Positions 22,864 to 32,099 of a stretch of 33,429 nt of DNA are shown here, piece by piece; positions within the stretch are counted from its first letter, which is position 1; every line of letters starts with the position of its first letter. The DNA is taken from the NCBI GenBank assembly GCA_026706385.1, contig JAPOYV010000128.1:1-33429 (forward strand), written 5' to 3'. The position numbers were made by a program, and so were the translations under genes. This DNA comes from Gammaproteobacteria bacterium. Lineage in GTDB: Bacteria > Pseudomonadota > Gammaproteobacteria > Pseudomonadales > Azotimanducaceae. A model generated the notes under the pieces. It was given only the letters and a program-made list of their open reading frames with translations, did not search any database and was not told where the DNA came from.

Positions 22864-23187
22864 ATGGACCTGTCCATCGAGCTGGCGCGAAGGTTCAAGA
22901 CCGAGGCCGCCGCCCATGCCGACACGGTGTTCCGGCTGGCCACCGACCGCGGCACCTTGCTTGTATTCTCGGTGCGGGCCGGCGAAATCGAATTCGAACC
23001 AGACGCGAGCCCGGACGTGACATTCACGTTCGACCGTGCGGAGACGGCGCGGGCGATCATCCTCGGCGATGCGGATCCCATGGACGCGTTCATGGCCGGC
23101 CGGTTTCGATCCGACGGCCACCTGCCGCTGGCATTCGTCCTGCTTGGTCTCTTCCGTCAGGACTTCGGCGGCCCGCCGCCCGACTGA
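22864..23187 (+). CDS. SCP2 sterol-carrier-domain protein
   Basis: This 107-residue single-domain protein resembles the SCP2 fold, a small lipid-binding module. The central DRGTLLVFSVRAGEIEF, the PDVTFTFDRAET strand-helix, and the pattern ILGDADPMDAFMAGRFRSDG are typical. It probably binds or shields a lipid-like ligand in the cytoplasm; the ligand is unknown. ATG 22864 is the only start consistent with the domain. Its 3' end overlaps the convergent nudC gene by 31 bases. Given the steroid-like catabolic genes in this window, a related role is possible but not linked by operon. Confidence 0.8.
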   Translation: MDLSIELARRFKTEAAAHADTVFRLATDRGTLLVFSVRAGEIEFEPDASPDVTFTFDRAETARAIILGDADPMDAFMAGRFRSDGHLPLAFVLLGLFRQDFGGPPPD

Positions 23188-24041
23188 CGCGCGCTCATTT
23201 CGTCGATGAACGCATCGATCAGCCAACGGGAGATCGCCGTACCGCCGGGAACGTTGGGCATGTCTCGGAAGTGGAACCAGCGTGCGTCGGCAATCTCGCC
23301 GTCGTGATAGGCGATCTCGCCGCCCGCATAGTCGGCGTGGAACCCAAGCATGAGCGAATTCGGGAACGGCCAAGACTGGCTGCCGCGATAGCGCAGGTTG
23401 GACACGCGGAGCCCGACTTCCTCGGCCACCTCGCGATGCACCGTCTGCTCGATGGACTCGCCCGGCTCCACGAAGCCGGCAAGCGTCGAGAACATTCCCG
23501 TCGGCCACGCCACGTTGCGGGCGAGAAGCATGTCCTCTCCGTTGCGGACTAGGACGATGATGCTCGGCGACAACCGCGGGTAGGTGGTCAGCCCGCATTC
23601 TCCGCAATATTTCGCCCGGTCGGTCGCGTGGTCCTCGTTGAGGCTGCCGCACCGCCCGCAGTAGCGGTGGTCGCGGTGCCACTCGACGATCTGCTTGGCG
23701 CGCCCGGCGAGGTAGAAGAAGTCCGGCTCCACCCGGCCAAGCCAGGCCCGCAGGCCGGTAACGGCGAACCCTTCCAGGGCCGCGCTGCCCACCGGACGGT
23801 CGGCGGCGAGCGCGAAGCAACCTTGGTTCCCCCAGCGGCCGAGGTAGTGCTTGTAGGTCACCTCGAGGTCGACCCAGCGGAACTCGTCCGCAGTGACCGG
23901 CCGCGGAATGCCCTGCTCGCTTATGGAGAGCAGTTCGTCTCCCAAGCAGACGAAATACAGCGCGTCGCCTTGATCGAGACCGTCCGGCGGCCTCGTCTCT
24001 GAGATGAATTTCGACGGGGTCGTGAGGAACAATGGACTCAC
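23157..24041 (-). CDS. nudC: NADH pyrophosphatase / RNA deNADding enzyme
   Basis: NudC hydrolyses NAD(H) to NMN(H) and AMP and removes NAD caps from RNA. The 294-residue protein shows a zinc ribbon (CGRCG and CGECG), the Nudix box GFVEPGESIEQTVHREVAEEVGL in its G-x5-E-x7-REVAEEVGL pattern, and the NudC-specific SQSWPFPNS motif, which contacts the NAD moiety. GTG 24041 fits the family N-terminus. It is convergent with the SCP2 gene (31-base overlap) and divergent from nhaB, with a 184-base gap that contains TATACT at 24052-24057 as a possible -10 and nothing else I recognise. Confidence 0.93.
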   Translation of the reverse strand: MSPLFLTTPSKFISETRPPDGLDQGDALYFVCLGDELLSISEQGIPRPVTADEFRWVDLEVTYKHYLGRWGNQGCFALAADRPVGSAALEGFAVTGLRAWLGRVEPDFFYLAGRAKQIVEWHRDHRYCGRCGSLNEDHATDRAKYCGECGLTTYPRLSPSIIVLVRNGEDMLLARNVAWPTGMFSTLAGFVEPGESIEQTVHREVAEEVGLRVSNLRYRGSQSWPFPNSLMLGFHADYAGGEIAYHDGEIADARWFHFRDMPNVPGGTAISRWLIDAFIDEMSARQSGGGPPKS

Positions 24042-24225
24042 CTGCTGTTGCTATACTCGCGCGTTTCGTGCGTACCGGCACGCTCTTGCTCGTACTCGCG
24101 ACGTCTTCGCCACGGCGCGGAGCGTCGGCATCGGCCAAGCGCACGATTCTAGCGAAAAATCCGCTGCCCGCCGCCGCTCGGCAAAGCCGGCGCGACGGCG
24201 CGCAGCCTGAGGTTAAGGAGTTCAA

Positions 24226-25728
24226 ATGGCTGAAGTGCACGGCGGCCGCGACCATGCCTGGTGGATAGCGTACTGGACCAACTTTCTCGGCGAAGCCCCG
24301 CCCTGGTACAAGCTGACGATACTCGCCTTCCTGATCGCCAATCCGTTTCTGTACATCGGGCTCGGCGGTTTCGTCGCGGGTTGGATCCTGGTCCTGCAGT
24401 TCATCTTCACCCTGGCCATGGCCCTGCGCTGCTACCCGTTGCAGCCGGGGGGCTTGCTGGCCGTGGAAGCCTTGCTCATCGGCATGACCACGCCCGGTCA
24501 CGTGTACCACGAAGTCGAGGACAACCTGAAGGTCATCCTGCTCCTGGTGTTCATGGTGGCCGGTATCTATTTCATGAAGGAACTGCTGCTGTTCACCTTC
24601 ACGAAGATCCTCGTGCGGGTCCGCAACAAGATGCTGCTGTCCGTACTCTTCTGTTTCGTCGCCGCCGTCCTGTCCGCGTTCCTCGATGCGCTGACCGTGA
24701 CCGCCGTGGTCATCAGCGTCGCGGTCGGCTTCTACGGGGTCTATCACCGGGTCGCCTCGGGAGGAGGCAATTTCGACGACGAGGTCCATGAACTGCATCG
24801 CGAGGACCTAGACCAATTCCGTGCCTTTCTGCGCAGCCTCGTCATGCACGCCGCCGTGGGCACCGCGCTCGGCGGCGTCATGACGATCGTCGGCGAGCCG
24901 CAGAACGTCCTCATCGCCGACAAGATGGGGTGGGAGTTCATGGAGTTCTTCAACCGCATGAGACCGGTGACCATGCCGGTTCTCGTGGTCGGCCTGCTGA
25001 CCTGTCTGTTCCTCGAGAAAATCAAGCGCTTCGGCTACGGCGCAACCATCCCGGCACCGGTATTGACGATACTGGCCGAGTTCGATGAGGAGCAGTCGGC
25101 CAAGCGCACGCGCAGGGAGACGGCGCGACTGGTCATCCAGGCGATCACCGCCGTCCTGCTCGCCTTCGCACTCGCCTTCCACGTCGCGGAGATCGGCCTG
25201 ATCGGACTCGCCGTGATCGTCCTGCAGACGGCGTTCAACGGCATCGTGGAGGAACATCGGCTCGGCCATGCCTTCGAGGAGGCGCTGCCGTTCACGGCGC
25301 TCCTGTGCGTCTTCTTCGGGATCGTCGCGGTGATTTCGGAGCAGCAGCTGTTCCAGCCCGTGATCGAGTGGGTACTGACCCTACCCGCCAGCCAGCAACC
25401 CGGGACGTTCTACATCGCCAACGGCGTGCTTTCGATGATCAGCGACAACGTGTTCGTGGCGACGGTCTACATCGGCGAGGTGCAAAAGGCATTCACCGAA
25501 GGAATCATCGGTCGAGAGCAGTTCGACCTCTTGGCGGTGGCGATCAACACCGGGACGAACATCCCAAGCGTTGCCACGCCAAACGGCCAAGCGGCATTCC
25601 TGTTCCTGCTGACGTCGTCCCTGGCACCGCTGATCCGTCTCTCTTACGGGCGCATGGTCATCATGGCGCTGCCCTACACCATCACGATGGGCATCATGGG
25701 CTGGATCGGGGTGACCTACCTGTTGTAG
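24226..25728 (+). CDS. nhaB: Sodium/proton antiporter NhaB
   Basis: This inner-membrane electrogenic Na+/H+ antiporter has 500 residues and about 12 helices, matching NhaB (~513 in E. coli). Diagnostic stretches include [50 protein letters not shown] and [19 protein letters not shown] clean TTAAGGAG lies eight bases before ATG 24226. The gene stands alone between nudC (divergent) and dnaQ (convergent). Together with the CPA2 antiporter it points to a sodium-rich, probably marine habitat, which is inference. Confidence 0.94.
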   Translation: MAEVHGGRDHAWWIAYWTNFLGEAPPWYKLTILAFLIANPFLYIGLGGFVAGWILVLQFIFTLAMALRCYPLQPGGLLAVEALLIGMTTPGHVYHEVEDNLKVILLLVFMVAGIYFMKELLLFTFTKILVRVRNKMLLSVLFCFVAAVLSAFLDALTVTAVVISVAVGFYGVYHRVASGGGNFDDEVHELHREDLDQFRAFLRSLVMHAAVGTALGGVMTIVGEPQNVLIADKMGWEFMEFFNRMRPVTMPVLVVGLLTCLFLEKIKRFGYGATIPAPVLTILAEFDEEQSAKRTRRETARLVIQAITAVLLAFALAFHVAEIGLIGLAVIVLQTAFNGIVEEHRLGHAFEEALPFTALLCVFFGIVAVISEQQLFQPVIEWVLTLPASQQPGTFYIANGVLSMISDNVFVATVYIGEVQKAFTEGIIGREQFDLLAVAINTGTNIPSVATPNGQAAFLFLLTSSLAPLIRLSYGRMVIMALPYTITMGIMGWIGVTYLL

Positions 25729-25739
25729 ATCGCCCGACA

Positions 25740-25765
25740 CTGCCGCCCGTTCGGGCAGTCGCGCC
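25740..25765. terminator. Possible bidirectional terminator between nhaB and dnaQ
   Basis: CACTGCCGCCCG and CGGGCAGT around a TT loop form an imperfect hairpin with a three-base bulge. It is followed by GCGCCTTTAAGGC, which overlaps the dnaQ stop. The convergent position supports termination; the T-tract is very short. Confidence 0.4.
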
Positions 25766-25766
25766 T

Positions 25767-26519
25767 TTAAGGCAGCGCGCCCGCCGCGGGTTGGTCGGCG
25801 GCTTCGCGCGATGCGGCATGTCGCCATACCGCACCGCGTTCCGCGACCCGGTCCAAGTCGTCCAGATAGGCCTCGTGCGCGGCCAGTTCGGCGGCCGTTG
25901 CCACTAGGACCGGCACGGCCGGACGATTCGTCGGCAAGCGCAACGCCTCGTGCTCCACCGCGGCGTCCAGGTCGGCTTCGTCGCTGGTGCCGAACAAGGT
26001 CATCTGACCGCCGGTCATTGCGAGATAGACGTCGGCCAGGATCTCCGCATCCAGCAAGGCGCCGTGCAATTCCCGCTTCGTGTTGTCCACCTGGTAGCGA
26101 CGGCACAGGGCGTCCAAGCTGTTCTTCTGGCCCGGGTGCTTGCGGCGGGCCAAGGCCAGCGAGTCGGTCACCGTACAGCGCTCGGCCAAGCTGCGGCCTA
26201 CGTCCAGCAGCTTGAGCTCATAGTCGATGAACGAGACGTCGAACGGCGCGTTGTGCATGATCACCTCGGCGTCCGCGACGAAGTCGAGGAACTCGTCGGC
26301 CACGTCGGCGAATTTCGGCTTGCCGGCCAGAAACGCATTGTCGAGGCCATGGACGTCGTACGCGGCGTCGTCGATCTCCCGCTCCGGATCGATGTAGAAC
26401 TGCACGCGCTTCCCAGTCACCAGTCGATCAACGATTTCCACGGCACCTAACTCCACCACGCGGTGGCCTTTCTCCGGCTCCAAGCCGGTGGTCTCCGTAT
26501 CGAGTACGACTTGCCTCAT
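25767..26519 (-). CDS. dnaQ: DNA polymerase III epsilon subunit (3'-5' exonuclease)
   Basis: This is the proofreading exonuclease of the replicase. Exo I is LDTETTG (6-12), Exo II is [11 protein letters not shown], and Exo III with the catalytic His-Asp is [15 protein letters not shown], a DEDDh arrangement. After the exonuclease domain the sequence GGQMTLFG contains a good beta-clamp-binding pentapeptide (QMTLF). The C-terminal ~60 residues should tether to the alpha subunit. The length is 250 residues. ATG 26519 overlaps the rnhA stop by four bases, so the two genes are co-expressed as in pseudomonads. Confidence 0.95.
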   Translation of the reverse strand: MRQVVLDTETTGLEPEKGHRVVELGAVEIVDRLVTGKRVQFYIDPEREIDDAAYDVHGLDNAFLAGKPKFADVADEFLDFVADAEVIMHNAPFDVSFIDYELKLLDVGRSLAERCTVTDSLALARRKHPGQKNSLDALCRRYQVDNTKRELHGALLDAEILADVYLAMTGGQMTLFGTSDEADLDAAVEHEALRLPTNRPAVPVLVATAAELAAHEAYLDDLDRVAERGAVWRHAASREAADQPAAGALP

Positions 26520-26974
26520 AGGACGGTAGTCGAGCGCTCAAGCATGGCGTCGATCGCCACGTTGGCTGCTCGGTCCACGGCCTCGTTCTCGGCGTGGCCG
26601 CTATGGCCCTTGACCCATTCCCAGCGCACCTCATGCGCTGCGTTCAAGCAATCCAGGCGCTGCCAGAGGTCCTGGTTCAGGACCGGCTGGCGATCGGCGC
26701 GCCGCCAGCCGCGCCTTTTCCAGCCGGCCAACCACTGCGTGATGCCCTGTCTCACGTACTGCGAGTCCGTGGTCAACACGACGCGACTGCCGCGCTTGAG
26801 GGCTGCGAGGCCCTCGATCGCCGCGGTGAGTTCCATGCGGTTGTTGGTGGTGTGCGGCTCGGCACCGCTGATTGCGCGCTCGGCCTGGCCGTAGCGGAGA
26901 AGCGCCGCCCATCCGCCGGGACCCGGATTGCCTCGGCATGCGCCGTCGGTGAAGATCTCTACGACCTGAGCCAT
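26516..26974 (-). CDS. rnhA: Ribonuclease HI
   Basis: It cleaves RNA in RNA:DNA hybrids. The four carboxylates are in [15 protein letters not shown] (Asp), NNRMELTA (Glu), [10 protein letters not shown] (Asp) and NEAVDRAAN (Asp), with the catalytic His in [11 protein letters not shown] chose ATG 26974 (152 residues, [11 protein letters not shown]) because GGA lies at a proper distance; an ATG two codons upstream would be too close to it. Upstream is the methyltransferase gene, downstream dnaQ with ATGA overlap. Confidence 0.95.
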   Translation of the reverse strand: MAQVVEIFTDGACRGNPGPGGWAALLRYGQAERAISGAEPHTTNNRMELTAAIEGLAALKRGSRVVLTTDSQYVRQGITQWLAGWKRRGWRRADRQPVLNQDLWQRLDCLNAAHEVRWEWVKGHSGHAENEAVDRAANVAIDAMLERSTTVL

Positions 26975-27087
26975 GCACATTCCGTCGCGCGCGTCACGTC
27001 CGTGTCGACCAGCCCACAAGCCGCGATGTTCCGCAGTCTAAACCTCAATGGCCCAAACGCCAAAGGGAGCGCCTAGGACGATGTTGG

Positions 27088-27948
27088 TCACGCAGCCGCC
27101 CGGCGGGCGGGACTCGGCAACGCGTCTGCCAAGGCCCGGTGCGCACGCCGCCGCTCGGCACGCTCGACGATGAAGCCATGGCCGACCTTCGTCGCGGCCA
27201 GCAGGTACACGCCGCCAGCCGGCAGTCGCAGCTTGGCCAGCCAGTTGCTTGCCCACCTCCAGTGGTCGTGGGTCAGCGCGAACGGCAAGGCCCCCCTGTA
27301 GTGCAGGTGGATCGTCCGCGCGCTGCGTTCGAAGCCGAGCACCGCTAGCCAGTCGTTCAGTCGCAACGTGCTGACGGGCTTGAGCCCACGCAAAGCCGGG
27401 CGCAGCCGAGCCAACGACCACAGACTGAGCGGATTGAACCCCGCGATCAGCAACCGGCCACCGGGCCGCAGGGCGCGCGTCACCTCGCGCAACACGGCTC
27501 TGGGGTCGGGTGCCGCCTCCAGGACATGGTGCAGGACGACACCGTCCAGACTGCCCGCCGCCAGCGGTAGGTCCATGGGATCCGCGACGATCCGCGACGC
27601 CGTGCCGCCGCCGGCCCCGTCGCCATTGGGGAGATTGTGGACGGTCAGCCTCACCATGCATCGCGACGTCACGTCGATGAGCCCGGGGGGCGCCCCCAGC
27701 CACAGCATCGCATCGCCATGCAATAGGCGCACGGCCTTCGCGAGCGGCGGTCGCTCGGCCGCCAACAGGCGAACGCCGCCGGGCGTCTCGAACCAGGACG
27801 CCAAGCGCCGCTGCGACTCTGCGCCCAGGTAACCCGTTGCGGATCCGCGGTGGCCCCGGCCCTGGCGGCGTGCGTCGATCACCGGGCGTAGGCGGAGCAA
27901 TGCGGACGAGGACGGCCGCCCACCGTCAAGGCGCGTCGCTGATGCCAC
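27088..27948 (-). CDS. SAM-dependent methyltransferase (YafS-like)
   Basis: This class I methyltransferase of unknown substrate is typical of the gene beside rnhA-dnaQ in gammaproteobacteria (YafS in E. coli). Seen: LASWFETPGGVRLLAAE near the start, LLHGDAMLWLGAPPG in place of the usual SAM loop, the acidic ADPMDLPLAAGSLDGVVLHH, VLEAAPDPRAVLREVTRALRPGGRLLIAGFNP, and the family-typical LSLWSLARL. The start is uncertain: GTG 27948 gives 286 residues, ~45 longer than YafS, and the first ~40 residues look low-complexity. A GTG at 27882 is an alternative. It probably heads the methyltransferase-rnhA-dnaQ operon, with a 113-base gap to rnhA. Confidence 0.82.
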   Translation of the reverse strand: MASATRLDGGRPSSSALLRLRPVIDARRQGRGHRGSATGYLGAESQRRLASWFETPGGVRLLAAERPPLAKAVRLLHGDAMLWLGAPPGLIDVTSRCMVRLTVHNLPNGDGAGGGTASRIVADPMDLPLAAGSLDGVVLHHVLEAAPDPRAVLREVTRALRPGGRLLIAGFNPLSLWSLARLRPALRGLKPVSTLRLNDWLAVLGFERSARTIHLHYRGALPFALTHDHWRWASNWLAKLRLPAGGVYLLAATKVGHGFIVERAERRRAHRALADALPSPARRAAA

Positions 27949-28077
27949 GCAATGGCAACGTGCCGGTTCCCGTTCGCGGCTCTGGGGGCCGACACGTGCA
28001 CGCGGCGCAACCGGCTAGCTTTTTCAAGGGCCAAACGGCAAAGTCCGCGAACGAAATTGGGGCTAGTTTGACGACCA

Positions 28078-29496
28078 GTGGCAAGCGCCGCAAGACGGTT
28101 CGCGCAGCGACTCAAGGGCCGGTATCCAGCGGCGTCGCTGGCATGCGTCCTCGGCGTCACCGCAGGTTGCGTACAGCAACCACCGGTGCCGGTCGAGCTG
28201 CCGCCGCAGACCGACGAATCGACGCGACCCGCACAAGCCGGCGACAAGGCGCCGCCCAAACCGGCGATCGAGCGCGAGGTGGTACTCGCCAAGCCCGCAC
28301 CAGCCGGCTTCCTGGCACAACTCAGGGGCAGTTTCCGACTTGACCACCTCGTCGAGCACCCTTCGGTGGCGCGACAGATCGAAGCGCTCGCCGCGCAGGG
28401 CGCCAATGGCGAGCACCTCGCGAATCTGAACGACCCGGCCGGCGCCCGGCTCGACTACCTGCGCTACGTGTGCGCTCAAGTCCGGGCGAGAGACCTCCCC
28501 GGAGAGCTCTGCCTCGTGCCGATCGTGGAGAGCGGTCTGGATCCTCACGCATTCTCGCCGCAAGGTGCCGGTGGCCTTTGGCAGTTCGTGCCCGGCACCG
28601 CGCGACAATTCGGCCTCAAGGTGGATTGGTGGGCGGACGAACGCCGCGACCCGGTGTCGGCGACGACCGCGGCACTCGACTACCTGGAACAGTTGCATGC
28701 CCGGTTCGGCGACTGGCTCTTGGCACTGGCCGCCTACAACTGCGGCGAAGGCCGGCTGGAACGCGCGCTGCGCCGCGCCAGCGGCGAAGCCACGGGCTTC
28801 TTCGAAATCGACGTGCCGCGCGAAACCCGCAACCACGTTGCCAAGCTGCTGGCCTATGCCGCCGTATTCGCCGCACCGGACGATTTCGGTGTTGAGCTGC
28901 CGCTCGGGGAGGACATGTCCGCGGAGGCGGACTTCGCCGTCGTCGGTACCGGTAGCCAGATCGACCTCTCCTTGGCCGCGTCCGCGATGGGCAAGTCCGT
29001 GGAATACCTCAACCAGCGCAACCCGGCCCTCAAGCGGTGGGCAACACATCCCCGCGGACCGCACCGCTTGATCGTGGACGGGGCCGACATGGAGGCAGCT
29101 ATGGACGCCTTCGAAGGACTTGGCGGCGAGGAGCGTCTGCAGTGGCAGCCGGTGCGGGTCGAAGCCAACGACACCCTGGGCCATCTCGCGCTCCGTTTCG
29201 GAACGGACGTCGCCACGTTACGGCAGATGAACGGCCTGCCCAGCACGCTGATTCGCACTGGCGACGAGTTGCTCGTCCCCGTGGGAGGAATCATGCGACG
29301 ACCAGGCGCCGACATCTTCGCGCCGCGAAGCTCCGCCACCGGGGCCAGTTCTGCGTTTGTCTATGTCGTCCGCGCCGGAGACTCGATCTGGCGCATCGCT
29401 CGTCGCCTTGGTGTGACCCGCAAGGCCCTGATGCACGCCAACGGGATCGGCCCCCGCGACATCCTGAGCATCGGCCAGCGGCTAGATGTTCCGTAA
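28078..29496 (+). CDS. mltD: Membrane-bound lytic murein transglycosylase D
   Basis: This lipoprotein cleaves peptidoglycan glycan strands at the outer membrane. The lipobox LGVTAGC gives Cys31. The SLT domain has the catalytic Glu151 in LVPIVESGLDPHAFS, followed by GAGGLWQFVPGTAR and LALAAYNCGEGRLERAL, typical of MltD family 1D. Two LysM peptidoglycan-binding modules follow: ~361-403 (NDTLGHLALRFG) and ~427-472 (GDSIWRIARRLG). The length of 472 residues fits. The GTG start at 28078 is accepted because the signal sequence follows. In related genomes gloB lies between this gene and the divergent methyltransferase; here only ~130 non-coding bases separate them. Confidence 0.92.
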   Translation: MASAARRFAQRLKGRYPAASLACVLGVTAGCVQQPPVPVELPPQTDESTRPAQAGDKAPPKPAIEREVVLAKPAPAGFLAQLRGSFRLDHLVEHPSVARQIEALAAQGANGEHLANLNDPAGARLDYLRYVCAQVRARDLPGELCLVPIVESGLDPHAFSPQGAGGLWQFVPGTARQFGLKVDWWADERRDPVSATTAALDYLEQLHARFGDWLLALAAYNCGEGRLERALRRASGEATGFFEIDVPRETRNHVAKLLAYAAVFAAPDDFGVELPLGEDMSAEADFAVVGTGSQIDLSLAASAMGKSVEYLNQRNPALKRWATHPRGPHRLIVDGADMEAAMDAFEGLGGEERLQWQPVRVEANDTLGHLALRFGTDVATLRQMNGLPSTLIRTGDELLVPVGGIMRRPGADIFAPRSSATGASSAFVYVVRAGDSIWRIARRLGVTRKALMHANGIGPRDILSIGQRLDVP

Positions 29497-29507
29497 TGTT
29501 CCGCGCA

Positions 29508-29519
29508 TCGAGGCCTCGA
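29508..29519. other. 12-base palindrome between convergent mltD and ppiD
   Basis: TCGAGGCCTCGA is a perfect palindrome in the 29-base gap between two convergent stops. Without a loop or T-tract, a terminator role is unsupported, but the position is suggestive. Confidence 0.25.
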
Positions 29520-29525
29520 AGCCCT

Positions 29526-31427
29526 CTACGGCAGCTCCGTTGCGCTAAGGTCTATCGCGTCGATCGACGCATCAAGCCGTAGGGACTCGAGCAATGCGGC
29601 ATAGTCCCGCTCGGCGTTCAGTTGCCCCAACGACGTCGACAACGCCGCGCGATCCGTCTCCGTGACCGCGGCGAAATCGCCGAGTGAGACGTTGGAGAGC
29701 AGCACCAATGCCCGCGAGCCATCGGCCAGAGTTGCCACTTCGGCTTCACGATCACCCGGGGCGGGCGCAGCCATCTCGAACGCCGTTCGTAGAATCTCCG
29801 GGGCAACGTCGCTCGTCGTCAACTGCACGCCGTCCGCAGTCTGCCACTCGACCCCGAGCCGCGTCGACACGGCGGCCGGGGTCTCGCCCCCGGCAAGGCC
29901 CGTCAACGCATCGAAGGCCGCAGCGTCGGCCTTTTCGATGGCTTGCAGATGCTTAAGCGTGCCGCGAATCTGCTCACGCACATCGTCGAGCGCACGTTCT
30001 GTGGCCGGGTGGCGGTTACTTAGCCGAGCAACCAAGACACTGTCGTCGCCCTCTTGAACCGCGCGGCTGTTGAATCCCTCGAGTACGACCTCGTCGCTGA
30101 ACCACTCGTCGCGCACCGTGCGATCTGCGAGCGGACCTTCAGCGCCGTCGCGCGTCACACCGGCGAGGCTCTCAATGGCGAGACCGAAGGTCTCGACCAA
30201 TCCCTCGAGCGAGTCGCCCTGCTCGAAGGCGATCGTGTCCATCTCGCGGCGGGCCTCGTCGAAGCGGCGCTGGACCTCGTCGCGCCGCAAATCGGCGAGG
30301 ATCTCGTCCCTGCGTTCGGCCAGTGAAGGCACCTCCGTGGTTTCTATGGCGATCAACTTGATCAGATGGACGCCGAACTCCGTCTCCACGGGCCCCGAAA
30401 CTTCGCCCGGCTCCAAGGCCCAGAGGGCCGTCTCGAACGCCGCTGGGAATACGCCCTTGCCGGACGCGCCCAGATCGCCCCCGTCGCGTGCGGTCGCCGG
30501 GTCTTCGGACAGCGTGCGGGCCAGATCCTCGAAACTGGCACCGTCGAGGATCTCCTGGCGCGCCGCGTCGAGCCGGGCACGGGCTTCCGCCACGCTCCGT
30601 TCGGTCGTCTCCAGGAGGATGTGCGCCGCCTGCCGTCGGGGTTCCTCGAGGCCGGCCACCTCGTCCCGATAGGCCAGCTCGACATCGTCCTCGGCGATCT
30701 CGATGTCGGCATCGAAACGATCCCGCGACAGACGCACGTAGTCGAAGTCGAAGCGTTCCTCCGTCATGTATTCGTCGAGGTGCATGCCGTAGCGCTCTTC
30801 GATCGCCGCCTCTTCGATCGCAACGCCCTCGGCGAGTCGCTCGACGTCGAACTCGAGCCAGGCGATGTCGCGCCGCTGCAACTGCACGCCCGCCGTGCGT
30901 CGCAGCTCGCGGGCCGTGACGAACGCGGTTTCTCGGTAAGCGGCGTTCACTTGCGCGCGGAGTTCCTCGGCGGTGCGCGTGGCCTGGAATGTCGCCGGCG
31001 TATAGCCAAGCTCGGCGAGGCGGCGGCGGTACAGGGCGTCGTCGTAGCCGCCGGCGGCGGCGAAGGAGGCCCGAATTCGCGCCAAGACGGCATCCGGGTC
31101 CATCGACAGACCCATGTCCGCTGCGGACTGGCCGAGGAGCGTCTGGTTGACGAGTTGATCGAGGACGACGCGTCGGTTGACAACGGTCTCAAGCAGTTCG
31201 TCTGGCACGTCGCCGTACTGGCCGCGGTACAGCGACTGCTGGCGCGATGTCTCGAGGTCCAATGCGCTTTGCGTGATGTCGTCGCCGTTGACCGTCGCCA
31301 CCACAGGCTCCGATCCTGAGAACAGGCCGATCGAGCCGAAGCCGAATACCGCCAGCACGAAGACGATCAGGCCGACGAGAATCTTGGCGGCGATCCCTTG
31401 CGCGCCGGCGCGCATTTTCTGCAGCAC
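29526..31427 (-). CDS. ppiD: Periplasmic folding chaperone PpiD (SurA-N / parvulin)
   Basis: This membrane-anchored chaperone sits at the SecYEG exit. Residues ~15-37 form the single transmembrane helix (ILVGLIVFVLAVFGFG). It is followed by a SurA_N-like chaperone region and a parvulin rotamase domain (~265-365, RRQAAHILLETTE to FGVHLIKLIAIET). A C-terminal SurA_N_3-like region follows. The length of 633 residues is normal (E. coli 623). The GTG start gives MLQKMRAGAQGI, the family-typical opening; an ATG four codons later is possible. Usually hupB and lon lie upstream, but here upstream is a non-coding stretch and a toxin-antitoxin pair, suggesting local rearrangement. Confidence 0.93.
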   Translation of the reverse strand: MLQKMRAGAQGIAAKILVGLIVFVLAVFGFGSIGLFSGSEPVVATVNGDDITQSALDLETSRQQSLYRGQYGDVPDELLETVVNRRVVLDQLVNQTLLGQSAADMGLSMDPDAVLARIRASFAAAGGYDDALYRRRLAELGYTPATFQATRTAEELRAQVNAAYRETAFVTARELRRTAGVQLQRRDIAWLEFDVERLAEGVAIEEAAIEERYGMHLDEYMTEERFDFDYVRLSRDRFDADIEIAEDDVELAYRDEVAGLEEPRRQAAHILLETTERSVAEARARLDAARQEILDGASFEDLARTLSEDPATARDGGDLGASGKGVFPAAFETALWALEPGEVSGPVETEFGVHLIKLIAIETTEVPSLAERRDEILADLRRDEVQRRFDEARREMDTIAFEQGDSLEGLVETFGLAIESLAGVTRDGAEGPLADRTVRDEWFSDEVVLEGFNSRAVQEGDDSVLVARLSNRHPATERALDDVREQIRGTLKHLQAIEKADAAAFDALTGLAGGETPAAVSTRLGVEWQTADGVQLTTSDVAPEILRTAFEMAAPAPGDREAEVATLADGSRALVLLSNVSLGDFAAVTETDRAALSTSLGQLNAERDYAALLESLRLDASIDAIDLSATELP

Positions 31428-31904
31428 GTTGAGCGGATCCGGTGACTGCCCAGGTGCGCGACATTATCGCGCACATCGGCTGATCGCGTCAGGTCGCGCC
31501 GCTCGAGTCGCTTGCCGCGAAAGCGTCGCGTGGGCCCGCGTCATCCCTCGCATGCACAAACGCCAAGGGAAGCGTAGCGACCGGACGCGGTTGTTCCATG
31601 GCAGTGAACCTGTTTTCCATAACTTATTGTTTCCAAGCGTATTTTGACCTTTCTTCATGTCCGCTGGCCAACAAAACGACACCCTCAGATGTGCGGACCA
31701 GTGGCCCCTCCTGCGATGCCCTGACGCCCTGATTCCCATTGTGGGCGATGCCGCCTGACGGCGGCCCGCGCCCTAGTCGGCTGCGCCGACCGGAGCCCGC
31801 GAGCGGTCTCCGCCCATTCGGGTTGCGGTCGCTATCGCTTCCGCCCTCCGGGCGGTGAGGCCGCCCCGCGACGACGCACAGGCCGCGTTGTCCGGGTTGC
31901 GCGC
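31428..31904. other. Gene-free spacer with three hairpins and an AT-rich island
   Basis: No convincing gene in 477 bases. About 31608-31675 is distinctly AT-rich and may hold the ppiD promoter on the minus strand, but I cannot place a firm -35/-10 pair. From 31750 there are three compact hairpins: 31750-31765 (GCCGCC/GGCGGC, 4-base loop), 31776-31790 (GTCGGC/GCCGAC, 3-base loop) and 31841-31855 (CCGCCC/GGGCGG, 3-base loop). They lie downstream of the toxin-antitoxin operon and could terminate it, or be REP-like elements. Confidence 0.5.
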
Positions 31905-32099
31905 TCAGACGGCCAGCGTCTCGTCCGAACCCTCGACGATCCGGCGCGCGGGGTACTCGACGTACTCGCGTCCGGACCCCTCCTGCATCTCGCGGATCCG
32001 CTGGAAGATCGCGGCCACGTCGTAGTCGGCGCGCGCCGCGATTCCGTCCCGCATCGCCCGGACCTCGGCGATCACCGGGTCAGCCTGTGTCGTCTCCAT
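31905..32099 (-). CDS. Antitoxin of VapC-type pair
   Basis: This 64-residue acidic protein has the sequence pattern of small antitoxins paired with PIN toxins: DPVIAEVRAMRDGIAARADYDVAAIFQRIRE near the N-terminus. The start ATG 32099 lies within the toxin gene's end (20-base overlap), with GGAG eight bases upstream, giving coupled translation. It probably wraps and neutralises the PIN toxin by its C-terminal part and may autoregulate the operon. The family identification is by pattern and neighbour; confidence is moderate. Confidence 0.72.
   Translation of the reverse strand: METTQADPVIAEVRAMRDGIAARADYDVAAIFQRIREMQEGSGREYVEYPARRIVEGSDETLAV

Noticed and set aside
22819-24798. 659-codon minus-strand frame spanning SCP2, nudC and nhaB
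   Set aside because: It crosses three well-supported genes in other frames and has no recognisable domain.
31464-31739. 91-codon minus-strand frame across the AT-rich island
   Set aside because: No domain, no ribosome site, mixed composition across a likely promoter region.
31428-31904. tRNA or integron attC site in the hairpin-rich spacer
   Set aside because: No T-loop sequence or cloverleaf, and no matching GTTRRRY/RYYYAAC core pair could be found.
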